Assembly (NCBI RefSeq): GCF_018327685.1
Contig: NZ_BNEL01000003.1
Location: 3,712,947 to 3,776,946, forward strand
Direction of reading: 5' to 3'
Source: Streptomyces sp. TS71-3
GTDB taxonomy: Bacteria > Actinomycetota > Actinomycetes > Streptomycetales > Streptomycetaceae
Length of the DNA stretch: 64,000 nucleotides
The notes under the pieces were generated by a model, which was given only the letters and a program-made list of their open reading frames with translations, was not told the origin of the DNA and ran no database searches. How positions within the stretch are numbered: the first letter of the stretch is position 1; each line of letters starts with the position of its first letter. Both the position numbers and the translations under genes were made by a program. Positions 8,800-16,860 of this stretch are shown here, piece by piece.

Positions 8800-9143
8800 G
8801 GACACCGCAAGAGGAGAGGGGATCCTTCCATCCCCGAGTCTGCCTCGCCGGCCCGGTATATCGCCAATCATCCTCCCTCTCCCCGCCGCGAACGGGTCCC
8901 TCGCCCGTCGACCCGGTGCACGCCCTGGGGATGCTCCGGAGAAAGTGGCCTGACCAATACGTCGATTCGATGTCGAATTCGATGGCCCCGACGCCGGGCG
9001 GTCGGGCCGGATCTGCCCGGACGGAGGCACGTCCGCCGCGCGTCAACGGCTCCGAAATCCCCGCGCAACCTGGTGGTTCAGGCATGCAACGCGTGATGGG
9101 TTTCCATGTCCTCGTCGAGCCGTTAGCATCCGAGCTGTCGATA
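8800..9143. other. Intergenic region, no gene found
   Basis: Open frames here are GC-rich antisense artefacts without recognisable products. The stretch holds the promoter of the TraR-like gene and, around 8960-8985, repeated ATTCGAT words. Nothing else is evident before the CebR-like box. Confidence 0.5.
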
Positions 9144-9165
9144 ATATGGGAGCGCTCCCATATTA
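9144..9165. promoter_or_regulatory. CebR-like operator, perfect 22-base palindrome
   Basis: The core TGGGAGCGCTCCCA at 9148-9161 is the palindrome described as the binding site of CebR, the LacI-family repressor of cellulose and cello-oligosaccharide use in Streptomyces. Here the palindrome extends perfectly to 22 bases through AT-rich arms. It lies 52 bases upstream of the start codon of the decayed GH74 gene, the normal place for such an operator. CebR itself is not in the window. Confidence 0.85.
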
Positions 9166-9216
9166 ATTGGTCTGAAGACTGTGCGGGTTCGGGTGGCAGG
9201 AGAGGAGAAGGGGCCC

Positions 9217-9549
9217 ATGCGAAGAAGTCCTTACCTACGGCCTGTGGCACTCGACCGACGCGGTGCCACGTTCACCGAGGCCAAGGGCGTCGATGCCGCA
9301 GACTCCATCGGATTCGGCAAGGCTGCCCCGGGCGCGGCATATCCCGCTCTACTCCAGCGCCAAGAGCGTCGGGATGCGCGCCATCCACCGCTCCGGCGAC
9401 GTCGGCACGGCCTGGCCGCGCATCAACGAGGTCGCCTGCCAGTGGGGTTGGACCGGCGCCTCCACAACCAGTGACCCTCGGGTCTACGGGCGGGTGCATG
9501 TGTCGACGCGAACGGTGGCGGCTTCCAGTACGGCGACCTGGCCGGCTGA
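9217..9549 (+). pseudogene. GH74 xyloglucanase/endoglucanase remnant
   Basis: Pieces of a GH74 beta-propeller C-terminus can be read in three frames: YGLWHSTDA, then ATFTEAKGVDAADSIGFGKAAPG, then YSSAKSVGMRAIHRSGDVG through WGWTGASTTSDPRVYGRVHV, then NGGGFQYGDLAG and stop at 9547-9549. Intact enzymes have more than 700 residues; here only about 110 codons remain. A ribosome site (AGGAGAGGAGA) and ATG at 9217 with MRRS survive and run directly into the C-terminal part, so an internal deletion joined the start to the end, followed by at least three frameshifts. The operator upstream is intact. Non-functional with high certainty. Confidence 0.8.
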
Positions 9550-10001
9550 CGGCAACAGGGCCGACGGACCGGTCAGGTCGGCGGGGCGCGGGCCTTCCTG
9601 GGGAGGCGGGCCCGCATCTGGCCCCGTACGCCCGGGCGGTGCGTACGGGGCCGCCGGCACCCGAAGCGTGCGCGGACGCGGGCAGCCGGAGAAGGTGCTC
9701 GGAGCAGACGCCGGAGAGGGCGCTCGCCGCGGCCAGGGGGCTGCCAGGCATGGCGATAGGGGCGCCTGACGCGGCGCCGGGGCGCTGAAGGGGGCGTCGG
9801 GGCGCGGCGCCGGTGGTGCGGTGATCGTGCGTGCGGCGTGCCGGGAACCGGAGGCCGCGCGCGAAGGGTGGGGCCGCTGACTTGCCAGCACTGTGACGGT
9901 AATGGAGCGTCCTACCAGGACACCGGCGCACACTGGCAGGCCAGCGGCCCGTCCGCCGCCCCGGTGAACCGCCGGCCGGCACGGTCGCACGGGGAGGAAT
10001 C
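9550..10001. other. Intergenic region, no gene found
   Basis: After the GH74 remnant stop there is GC-rich sequence without a credible coding frame. It ends with GGGGAGGAA in front of the small gene at 10002. Further eroded pieces of the GH74 region may be hidden here but none was recognised. Confidence 0.4.
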
Positions 10002-10490
10002 ATGTCATCACCACATACATCCCACCCCTCGCGCCAGCAGCCCCACCCCGCGGCGATCGCGCGCATCGCCCCGGCCTGCCGCCAGGCCGCAGCAGGGCGG
10101 CACACCGGCACATCCGGGCGCGCCCTCGTGCCCGCGCGGACCTCCACGCCTTCGGACCGACGGGATTCCCCGAGGAGAGGCGCGTCCGCCGGAGCCAGGG
10201 CGCTTCCGCCCGCCTCACCGTCCTCCGCGCCGCGCCGGTCGCGCCCCGCTTCGGCCGCCGTGCCGGCCGGGGTGGCCCCGCCGGCTGAGGAGCCGGAAAC
10301 AGCGACCGGTAGAGGCCTGTCGCCACAAGACCCGGAAACGGTGGCCGAGCCCGACTCGCGGCCGCCCGTCGTGGGCTGGCTGCTGGTGCCCGCCGGGCTC
10401 TGGACCGAGTTCGACGCCCCGCAGGTGCGGAGGCTGCACAGCCTCGGCCTGAAGAACATCTCCGGCCCGCCGCCGGCCCCGACCGCGTAG
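10002..10490 (+). CDS. Hypothetical protein, 162 residues
   Basis: ATG is preceded at good distance by GGGGAGGAA, the main support for translation. The first 110 residues are rich in Pro, Ala, Arg and Ser and look disordered. The last 40 (VGWLLVPAGLWTEFDAPQV then a short helix) look more ordered. No family was recognised, and no signal peptide is present. It converges with the acetyltransferase gene 26 bases away. It could be an accidental frame, since open frames are common in such GC-rich DNA. Confidence 0.4.
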   Translation: MSSPHTSHPSRQQPHPAAIARIAPACRQAAAGRHTGTSGRALVPARTSTPSDRRDSPRRGASAGARALPPASPSSAPRRSRPASAAVPAGVAPPAEEPETATGRGLSPQDPETVAEPDSRPPVVGWLLVPAGLWTEFDAPQVRRLHSLGLKNISGPPPAPTA

Positions 10491-10516
10491 CAACCGCCCC
10501 GGCGGCTCCCGCGGTT

Positions 10517-11092
10517 TCAGCGCGTGGCGGTCCCGCGCCGGGCATCCGGGCCGGGGGCCGTGGTGGCGGGCGTCGTGGTGGCGGGTGCCGTAGTCGGCCC
10601 GGGCACCGCGGCGGTCACGAGGGGCTTCGCGTAGCAGCGGCTGAGCTCGTCGAAGCGGTAGGGCCCGAACCTGGCGCACAGCTGGTAGCCGCTGGAGACA
10701 TACAGGGCGATGGCCTCTGGCAGCCTGACGCCGGTCTCCAGCACCATGCGGGTACGGCCGGCCGTGCGGGCGTCGTCCTCCAGCGCGGCCAGGACCAGCC
10801 GGGACAGGCCACGGCGGCGCGCCTCGGGGACCACGTACATGCGTTTGACCTCGGCGTCGCCGTCGGTGTACCCCTCGGCGTTCGCGTCCTGCGCGCGCCA
10901 GCCGCCGGTGGAGAGCGGGGTGCCCAGGTCGTCGTAGACGATCAGGTACAGGCCCGACGGCGGCTCGAACATGGCCGGTTCGAGCGGCGTGACATCACCC
11001 TCGTCCCCGTACCGCACGGCGTACTCGCGCTGCACGCGGTCGTTCAGCGCGACGGCGTCGGGGTGAGCGAAGGACACACGGCGGATATCCAT
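10517..11092 (-). CDS. GNAT family N-acetyltransferase
   Basis: The 191-residue protein has a GNAT domain over residues 1-155. The acetyl-CoA site is in VKRMYVVPEARRRGLSRLVL, with RRRGLS as the variant of the (Q/R)xxGx(G/A) loop. MVLETG and ALYVSSGY match the later strands and the typical YxxxGF-like segment. The last 30 residues are a low-complexity Ala/Pro/Thr tail. The substrate is unknown. It lies just downstream of the TetR gene on the same strand, about 50 bases apart, and may share its transcript. Confidence 0.85.
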   Translation of the reverse strand: MDIRRVSFAHPDAVALNDRVQREYAVRYGDEGDVTPLEPAMFEPPSGLYLIVYDDLGTPLSTGGWRAQDANAEGYTDGDAEVKRMYVVPEARRRGLSRLVLAALEDDARTAGRTRMVLETGVRLPEAIALYVSSGYQLCARFGPYRFDELSRCYAKPLVTAAVPGPTTAPATTTPATTAPGPDARRGTATR

Positions 11093-11143
11093 ACGGGGGA
11101 CTGTACATCCATGCAGTCTTTTCTGATCGCGTCGCGGACCGCC

Positions 11144-11881
11144 TCACGTGCGAGCGTCCGGCGCCGGCTCGTGCGATGCGGGCGGACTCGGCTCCTGCTG
11201 AAGGTGCAGGAACTCCTCCAGCGCGGCGTCGACTCCGGCCCGGTCGCCCGTGGCGAGGAGGTCCAGCAGCAGTCCCCGTACGACGGCGAGCCCGAGTCGG
11301 GCGCGGGCGCGGGCCGTTGCGGGGTCGGTGCCGTGCGCCGCATCCACCGCGGCCGGCGGCTCCAGCCAGTCGGTGACGATCCCGTCGAGTACCGGCACCG
11401 CCTCCGGTCGTCCTTGCAGGGCCTGCCCGCAGATCTCGAAGAACAGTCGCTCCTGGGCCGCCAGTCCGGGGTCGGCGAGCCGCTGCCACAGGCGGCGGGC
11501 CGCATCGGTGGGGGAGAGGTCCGGATCGCTCCGCAGCCGCGCCAGCAGGTCGCGCTGGCGCTCCTCGGCGGCCCGCACGATCTCGACGAACAGCCGCTCC
11601 TTCGAGCCGAAGTGGTGGATCAGCATCCGGTGGCTGGTGCCGATCGCCGCCCCCAGGCGTCGCAGGCTCAGCTCCGCGATGCCGTGCTCGGCCACGTAGT
11701 CGGTGGCCGCCTCCAGCAGTTCACTCCGGCGGTCGGCGCCCTCGCCGCCGCCCCGGACCTCCCGCTCGCGCCCCGGGCCGGGCTCGCCGCGCCGCTCCTG
11801 CGGGACCCGCTCGCGTCCTGGGGCCTCGGGCCGGGAGCCCTTGCCGTTCCCGCCCCCGTTCTCCTCGCGTGCTTGCGTCAC
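11144..11881 (-). CDS. TetR family transcriptional regulator
   Basis: The protein has 245 residues from a GTG start. A disordered charged N-terminal extension of about 50 residues precedes the DNA-binding domain (RRSELLEAATDYVAEHGI to MLIHHFGSKERLFVEI). The C-terminal helical domain is a generic ligand pocket. TACAGT lies 6 bases before the start codon, suggesting leaderless transcription. It is divergent from the SRPBCC gene, and two copies of a GTACC-N5-GGTTCA word occupy the shared promoter. Confidence 0.88.
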   Translation of the reverse strand: MTQAREENGGGNGKGSRPEAPGRERVPQERRGEPGPGREREVRGGGEGADRRSELLEAATDYVAEHGIAELSLRRLGAAIGTSHRMLIHHFGSKERLFVEIVRAAEERQRDLLARLRSDPDLSPTDAARRLWQRLADPGLAAQERLFFEICGQALQGRPEAVPVLDGIVTDWLEPPAAVDAAHGTDPATARARARLGLAVVRGLLLDLLATGDRAGVDAALEEFLHLQQEPSPPASHEPAPDART

Positions 11882-11890
11882 GCCGTGACT

Positions 11891-11928
11891 GTACCAACTG
11901 GTTCACGGCGGGTGTACCGTGTGGTTCA
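11891..11928. promoter_or_regulatory. Divergent promoter region with two direct operator-like repeats
   Basis: GTACCAACTGGTTCA (11891-11905) and GTACCGTGTGGTTCA (11914-11928) are direct repeats 23 bases apart, and each contains an ACC-N4-GGT dyad. The first covers the TetR-gene -10 (TACAGT on the minus strand), the second the possible -10 (TACCGT) of the SRPBCC gene, whose ATG ends the repeat. The TetR protein probably binds both; this is inference. Confidence 0.5.
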
Positions 11929-12392
11929 TGAGGCCCGTCACCGTGTCGATCGACGTACCGCAGGCGCCCGAGGCGGTCTATGACTTCCTCGACGTCATGG
12001 CCAACCACGAGCGCTTCACCGACCACTACCTGACCCGCTGGCGGTACGAAGGCCCGGCGAGCGGCGTGGGCTCGCGCGTCACGGTCGCGGCCTCGCTGGC
12101 CGGTGCGAAGGCCGACGTCGACATCGAGGTCGTCGAGGCCGAGCGTCCCGTCCGCATCGTCGAGCGGAACACCAGCGCGGGCGGGCGGCGCCGCGCCCGG
12201 GGCACCTACCGCGTCACGCCGTCGCCGTCCGGGGGCAGCCGTGTCTCGTTCGAGTACGCCTGGCTTCAGGCCCCGCTCGCCGACCGCCTGCTGGCCCCGC
12301 TCGTAAGGGCCGCGATCCTGAGGGCCAACCGCGTGGGCATGCGGCGCATGGCCGAGGAACTGACCCGCAGCGGCTCGGCCACCGCCCCCTGA
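11928..12392 (+). CDS. SRPBCC family protein (polyketide cyclase/dehydrase-like)
   Basis: The 154-residue protein begins MRPVTVSIDVPQAPEAVYDFL, the usual start of START/Bet v1-like helix-grip proteins, and continues with alternating beta strands and a long C-terminal helix (MRRMAEELTRS). These proteins bind hydrophobic ligands in a cavity; many of unknown role are coexpressed with a regulator as here. TACCGT lies 7 bases upstream with no Shine-Dalgarno sequence, so the message is probably leaderless. It is divergent from the TetR gene that likely controls it. Confidence 0.8.
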   Translation: MRPVTVSIDVPQAPEAVYDFLDVMANHERFTDHYLTRWRYEGPASGVGSRVTVAASLAGAKADVDIEVVEAERPVRIVERNTSAGGRRRARGTYRVTPSPSGGSRVSFEYAWLQAPLADRLLAPLVRAAILRANRVGMRRMAEELTRSGSATAP

Positions 12393-12425
12393 CGGCCTCG
12401 GCCTGACCGCTCACTTCGCCCCGGC

Positions 12426-12461
12426 CCCGGGCCGCCCGGCCGTACCGCCGGCCGGCCCGGG
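12426..12461. terminator. Hairpin between convergent genes
   Basis: Arms 12426-12440 and 12447-12461 pair over 15 bases with one mismatch around a 6-base loop (CGTACC). It separates the SRPBCC gene from the convergent beta-propeller gene and probably serves both. There is no U-tract, as usual in this genus. Confidence 0.65.
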
Positions 12462-12469
12462 AAGGCGCC

Positions 12470-13729
12470 TCATCCGCCGGCCGGCCCCGTCCAGCCCGCC
12501 CGCACATGGCCCAGCCGCACGCGCTGCGGGTGGTCGCCGACCGGCACGGACACCCGCTTCTGCCCGGTGGCGAAATCGATGGCGGTGACCTGGTCGGCGC
12601 CGCTCTCGGAGATGACGCAGTCCTTGCCGTCGCCGCTGACGGTGGCCCAGTAGGGCTTGGACGCTGCGACGAGCGGGCCCTCCTGGAGGGTGCCGCGGTC
12701 GACCACCGTCGCGTAGTCGTCCATCGTGCCCGCGACGCACAGCTTGCCGCCGTCCGGGCTCATCGAGATGCCGTGGTCGCGCGAGTCGTTGACCATCGTC
12801 GTGCGGTCGTCGCTGGTGGCCGGGTTCTTGGGGAGCGCCTTCACCCGGGTGATGGTGTCCTTGGCGACGTCGTACTCCAGGAAGCCGTTGAAGAACGAGA
12901 CCTGGAAGTAGAACATCGACTCGTCGGGCGAGAACGCGGCGGGCCGCACGGCGTCCGAGAGGCCGCTCAGCCCGGCGGCGTCCAGCCGTTCGCGCATGTC
13001 GATCACCTTGACCTGCCGGAAGGTGGCGGCGTCCACGACGGTGATGTGCCGGTCGCCCTTCGTCCAGTCCAGCCAGGGGGCGTCGAGGTCGGTGTTCACC
13101 TCGCCGATGGACATGTTCCAGAGGTACGCCCCGTCCCTGGTGAAGATGTTCTCGTGCGGCTTGTCGCCGGTCGCGAACTCGCCCAGCTCCTTTCCGGTGG
13201 CGATGTCCAGGACCTGCACCTCGTTCGCGGTGGAGGCCGAGACGGCGACCCGGGTGCCGTCGGGGGACAGGGCCATGTGGTCGGCGCGGTAACCCGCCAC
13301 GGAAAAGCGCCAGTTGAGGCGTCCGGTGGCCAGGTCGATGGAGACCACGTCGGCGAAGCTCGGCCGGGAGACGACCACCGAGGAGCCGTCGGGGGTGGAG
13401 TACATGTCGTCGACGAACTGGTCGTGGCCCTCGCCGACGGTCTCCCGGATGGCCTGGAAGTAGATCCACTTGATGGGGTCGGCCTGGATCTCCGCGAGGC
13501 GTTCCTCCTCGTCGGGAACGACATCGATCCGGCCGACCTTCGCGAAGTCGCCGGTGGACCCGATGACGTCCGCGGTGCCTTCCCAGTTGTTGCCCACGAA
13601 CATCACCTCCTGGAGGTCCCCGGCGGCGTGCCGGGCATCGGCGGCCGTGGCGGCGGTCGCGGGCGCGGTGGCGGTCAGAACGAGGGCGGCGGCCATGGAG
13701 CACAGGTACCTGGGGGCGAAGGCAGGCAT
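12470..13729 (-). CDS. Secreted YVTN/YncE-like beta-propeller protein
   Basis: The 419-residue protein starts with a Sec signal peptide (basic MPAFAPR, hydrophobic core LCSMAAALVLTA, cleavage near ATAAT). The rest is a chain of propeller blades with recurring segments such as VVSIDLATGRL, MALSPDGTRVAV, VQVLDIATGKEL, ISMSPDGGKLCV and VTAIDFATGQK. Such proteins bind or hydrolyse lactones, carry cofactors or act as scaffolds; no catalytic signature allows a choice. It is divergent from a TetR gene with a palindromic site between them. Confidence 0.8.
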   Translation of the reverse strand: MPAFAPRYLCSMAAALVLTATAPATAATAADARHAAGDLQEVMFVGNNWEGTADVIGSTGDFAKVGRIDVVPDEEERLAEIQADPIKWIYFQAIRETVGEGHDQFVDDMYSTPDGSSVVVSRPSFADVVSIDLATGRLNWRFSVAGYRADHMALSPDGTRVAVSASTANEVQVLDIATGKELGEFATGDKPHENIFTRDGAYLWNMSIGEVNTDLDAPWLDWTKGDRHITVVDAATFRQVKVIDMRERLDAAGLSGLSDAVRPAAFSPDESMFYFQVSFFNGFLEYDVAKDTITRVKALPKNPATSDDRTTMVNDSRDHGISMSPDGGKLCVAGTMDDYATVVDRGTLQEGPLVAASKPYWATVSGDGKDCVISESGADQVTAIDFATGQKRVSVPVGDHPQRVRLGHVRAGWTGPAGG

Positions 13730-13787
13730 GACTGCTCTCTCCTCTTCGGTGACAGCTGTGGTGGGGACATGTCAAGGTGCGGTGAAG

Positions 13788-13815
13788 AAATCTGAACAGC
13801 AACGCATTCAGATTT
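13788..13815. promoter_or_regulatory. Inverted repeat, candidate TetR operator
   Basis: AAATCTGAA (13788-13796) and TTCAGATTT (13807-13815) form a perfect 9-base inverted repeat with a 10-base spacer, in an AT-rich stretch between the divergent beta-propeller and TetR genes. The symmetry and location fit an operator of that TetR protein. No binding data exist here. Confidence 0.5.
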
Positions 13816-13920
13816 ACGTACTGAAAAGTAGGGAAGGGCCGCCTGCTCCACAAGACCGGGGACACGCCAAAATTGGCCACCGAGGCATGGGGAGAAGGCC
13901 GAGCAGACAGGGGGAGGCCC

Positions 13921-14655
13921 GTGGCGGGCAGACTCAGGGCGCCGACCCGCCGCTACGGCGGCAGGTCGGCCGAGGAGCGGCAGGCCGAGCGGCGCCGCCG
14001 CTTCCTGGACGCGGCACTCCAGCCTTTCGGCAGCGCCCCCGGCTACCGGGGCACGACCGTCGCGGCGCTCAGCGAGGCCGCGGGCCTGTCGACCCGGCAG
14101 TTCTACGAGCAGTTCCGCACCCTGGAAGACGTGCTCGCCGCGCTGCACCTCCAGGTCAACGACTGGGCGGAGCAGGCGGCACTGGCCGCCCTCGCAGGCG
14201 CCGGGGACCTGCCGCTTCAGGAGCGCGCCGCCGCTGTCTTCCGCGCCTACGCCGCCGACGTCACGGGTGATCCGCGCCGCATCCGCATCACCTTCGTCGA
14301 GATCATCGGCGTCAGCCCCCGGATGGAGCGCCGCCGCCTGGCGCGCCGCTCCCGCTGGGTCGACCTCATCTGCGCCGCGGCCGAGCAGGCCGCCGCCCAA
14401 GGGGAGGCCGCCCCCCGCGACTACCGGCTCGCGGCCACCGCCTTCATCGGCAGCGTCAACGGCCTGCTGCACGACTGGAGCGCGGGGTGGGTGGAGGCCA
14501 CGCTCGACGAGGTCGTCGACGAGCTGGTCCGCCAGCTCCTCGGCATCCTGCGCCCACCGGGCTGGCGGCCCCGCGCACCCCGGCCCGCCGCCCGCCCCGG
14601 AGCCGTTGCAGACTGTTCACCGAGTGCCCCGACCGGCAAGGACCCCCGCCCATGA
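13921..14655 (+). CDS. TetR family transcriptional regulator
   Basis: From GTG 13921, preceded by GGGGGAGG, the protein has 244 residues; an upstream TTG in the same frame lacks a ribosome site. The DNA-binding domain runs from ERRRRFLDAALQPFG to STRQFYEQFRTLEDVL, with FYEQF as the TetR recognition-helix signature. The C-terminal domain is a typical helical bundle. Its stop codon overlaps the ATG of the PLP enzyme (ATGA at 14652-14655), so translation is coupled. It probably controls the divergent beta-propeller gene and this operon. Confidence 0.88.
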   Translation: MAGRLRAPTRRYGGRSAEERQAERRRRFLDAALQPFGSAPGYRGTTVAALSEAAGLSTRQFYEQFRTLEDVLAALHLQVNDWAEQAALAALAGAGDLPLQERAAAVFRAYAADVTGDPRRIRITFVEIIGVSPRMERRRLARRSRWVDLICAAAEQAAAQGEAAPRDYRLAATAFIGSVNGLLHDWSAGWVEATLDEVVDELVRQLLGILRPPGWRPRAPRPAARPGAVADCSPSAPTGKDPRP

Positions 14656-15647
14656 ACACCGCACCCGCCGCCTCCGGATCCCCGTCCCGCGTACCGCTCG
14701 GCACCTGGCCGACGCCCGTGGAGCCGCTCCCGAGGCTCGCCGCCGAGCTCGGCCTCGGCCCCGAGGACCTGCTGGTCAAGCGTGACGACCTCACCGGCCT
14801 CGGCGGGGGAGGCAACAAGGTGCGCAAGCTGGAGTGGACCGTGGCCGCCGCGCTCACCGACGGCGCCGACACGCTGGTGACCACCGGGGCGCCGCAGAGC
14901 AACCACGCCCGGCTGACCGCGGCCGCCGCCGCGCGCCTCGGCCTCGCCTCCGTGCTCGTCTTCCCCGGGACCGCGGACGGCTCCCGGTCCGGCAACCTGG
15001 TCCTGGACGGCCTCTTCGGGGCCCGCATCGTCTGGTCCGGCGCATCCGGCCGGGAAGCCCACGACAGGGCCGCCGCGGACGTCTGCGAGCGGCTGCGGGA
15101 GGAGGGCGCGCGACCGGCGCTCATCCCCTTCGGCGGCTCCAGCGCACTCGGCGCGCGCGGATACGTGCGCTGCGGGCAGGAACTGCTGGAGCAGGTCCCC
15201 GACGCCCGGACGGCGGTCGTCGCCGTCGGCTCCGGCGGAACCATGGCCGGACTGGTGGCCTCCCTCGGAACGGAGCGCGTCCTCGGCGTCGACACCGGAG
15301 CCCTCGACGACCCGGTCGGCGTGATCCGGTCCTTCGCCGCCGGCCTGACCTCCGAGCCCCTCGGGCCCGACCGCATCCGGGTACGGGGCGACCAGGTGGG
15401 CGCCGGCTACGGCACCCTGACCGAGCCCGTCAAGGCCGCCCTCGAACTGGCGGCGCGCACCGAAGGCGTCGTACTGGACCCGATCTACACGGGGCGCGCC
15501 ATGGCGGGCCTGATCGCCGCCGTACGCGAGGGCGCGATCCGCCCCGGTGAGCGGACCGTCTTCGTCCACACCGGCGGCATGGCGGGCCTGTTCGGGCACC
15601 CGGACGCCGTCGCGTTCGGCGAGGGCCTCGTGCGGGCCGGCGGCTGA
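14652..15647 (+). CDS. PLP-dependent D-cysteine desulfhydrase / ACC deaminase family enzyme
   Basis: The 331-residue fold-type-II PLP enzyme has KRDDLTGLGGGGNKVRKLE with the Schiff-base Lys at about residue 56, then the TTGAPQSNHARLTAAAAARLG phosphate and substrate region and a late GSGGTMAGL loop. This order is that of D-cysteine desulfhydrase and ACC deaminase. Members break D-cysteine, ACC or related amino acids to ammonia and keto acids. Distinguishing among them needs active-site comparison. It overlaps the TetR gene by four bases and ends at a perfect terminator hairpin. Confidence 0.85.
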   Translation: MNTAPAASGSPSRVPLGTWPTPVEPLPRLAAELGLGPEDLLVKRDDLTGLGGGGNKVRKLEWTVAAALTDGADTLVTTGAPQSNHARLTAAAAARLGLASVLVFPGTADGSRSGNLVLDGLFGARIVWSGASGREAHDRAAADVCERLREEGARPALIPFGGSSALGARGYVRCGQELLEQVPDARTAVVAVGSGGTMAGLVASLGTERVLGVDTGALDDPVGVIRSFAAGLTSEPLGPDRIRVRGDQVGAGYGTLTEPVKAALELAARTEGVVLDPIYTGRAMAGLIAAVREGAIRPGERTVFVHTGGMAGLFGHPDAVAFGEGLVRAGG

Positions 15648-15674
15648 ACGGGCGGCCGGTCCACGGCCGCCCGT
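15648..15674. terminator. Perfect 11-bp terminator hairpin
   Basis: ACGGGCGGCCG and CGGCCGCCCGT pair perfectly around loop GTCCA, starting at the base after the PLP enzyme stop. It lies between convergent genes and can serve the PLP operon and the oppositely oriented ABC operon. Confidence 0.75.
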
Positions 15675-15692
15675 CCGCCGCACGCGCGGGGG

Positions 15693-16844
15693 CTACCCGG
15701 CCGGTACCAGCGTGACCTTCGACGGGTCCACCGACAGATGCACCGCGGTACCGGGCTCGATGGAGCGCGTCGGATGGCACCGGATGCGCATCTCCCGCTT
15801 GCCGACGCGGACCACATGGTCGACGGCGTCTCCGAGGTACGCCCGGGTCAGCACCTCGCCCTTCCACTGGTTGACCGCCTCGGCGCTCTCCTCGGTGGCG
15901 ATGTCCAGGGCCTCGGGCCGTATGGACAGCAGCACGTCGGTGCCGGAACCGGGTGGTACGGCGGGCCCGCTGGTCCCGCTCTCCGTCCGGCAGACCAGCC
16001 GGCCGTCCGGGGTGTCCACGGCCACCTCGTAGCCGCGCACCGAACTGACCACGCCGGCCACGAAGTTGGAGGTGCCGATGAACTCGGCGACGAATTTCGT
16101 CGCCGGCCTGGTGTAGATCTCCCGCGGGCTGCCGATCTGCTCGATCGCGCCCTCGTTCATCACCGCGATCCGGCTCGACATCACCAGCGCCTCGGACTGG
16201 TCGTGCGTGACGTACACGGCGGTCAGGCCGAGTTCGCGTTGCAGCCGCTTCAGCTCGAAGCGCATGCTCTCCCGCAGCTTGGCGTCGAGGTTGGACAGCG
16301 GCTCGTCGAGCAGCAGCAGTTCCGGCTGCACGACCAGCGCCCGGGCGAGTGCCAGACGCTGCTGCTGGCCGCCGGAGAGCTTGGTGGCGGGGCGGGACGC
16401 GTAGGCCGACAGCTCCGTGACCTCCAGCAGCCGCGCCACCCGCTCCCCGATCTCCGAGCGGCCGGGCCTGCGCCCGCGCGGCAGCACGTCCAGCGGGAAC
16501 GACACGTTCTTCGCGACGGTCATGTGCGGCCAGATGGCGTACGACTGGAACACCATGCCCAGCGCACGGCGGTTCGCGGGGACGCTCACCCGTCTCACCG
16601 CATCGAAGAGGACCCGGTCGGAGAGGGTGATCCGGCCGCGGTCCGGCATCTCCAGTCCCGCCACCGAGCGCAGGGTCGTGGTCTTGCCGCACCCCGAGGG
16701 ACCGAGCAGCGTGAACAGCTCGCCGTCCCGCACCTCGAAACTCGCGCCCCCGACCGCGTGGACGCGGGCGCCCTCCGTACCGGACCCCCGCCGTCCGCGC
16801 GCGGCGGAGCCGTAGCTCTTCACCAGGTTGTCCACGATCAGCAT
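15693..16844 (-). CDS. ABC transporter ATP-binding protein (iron-type)
   Basis: The 383-residue ATPase has Walker A GPSGCGKT at 48-55, Q-loop Gln100, LSGGQ at 156-160, Walker B ending DEP at 180-182, and YVTHDQSEA as the switch. A TOBE_2-like C-terminal domain follows. A Gly/Arg-rich insertion (residues 12-25) interrupts the first strands. It is the last gene of a three-gene operon, 16 bases after the permease, and is the functional counterpart of the ATPase at 6159-7334. Confidence 0.92.
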   Translation of the reverse strand: MLIVDNLVKSYGSAARGRRGSGTEGARVHAVGGASFEVRDGELFTLLGPSGCGKTTTLRSVAGLEMPDRGRITLSDRVLFDAVRRVSVPANRRALGMVFQSYAIWPHMTVAKNVSFPLDVLPRGRRPGRSEIGERVARLLEVTELSAYASRPATKLSGGQQQRLALARALVVQPELLLLDEPLSNLDAKLRESMRFELKRLQRELGLTAVYVTHDQSEALVMSSRIAVMNEGAIEQIGSPREIYTRPATKFVAEFIGTSNFVAGVVSSVRGYEVAVDTPDGRLVCRTESGTSGPAVPPGSGTDVLLSIRPEALDIATEESAEAVNQWKGEVLTRAYLGDAVDHVVRVGKREMRIRCHPTRSIEPGTAVHLSVDPSKVTLVPAG

Positions 16845-16860
16845 GTCCCGTTCCTCCGGG

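Noticed and set aside
8585..9250. Minus-strand frame overlapping the TraR-like gene and the CebR-like box
   Set aside because: It crosses a regulatory palindrome and a better-supported gene, with no family features.
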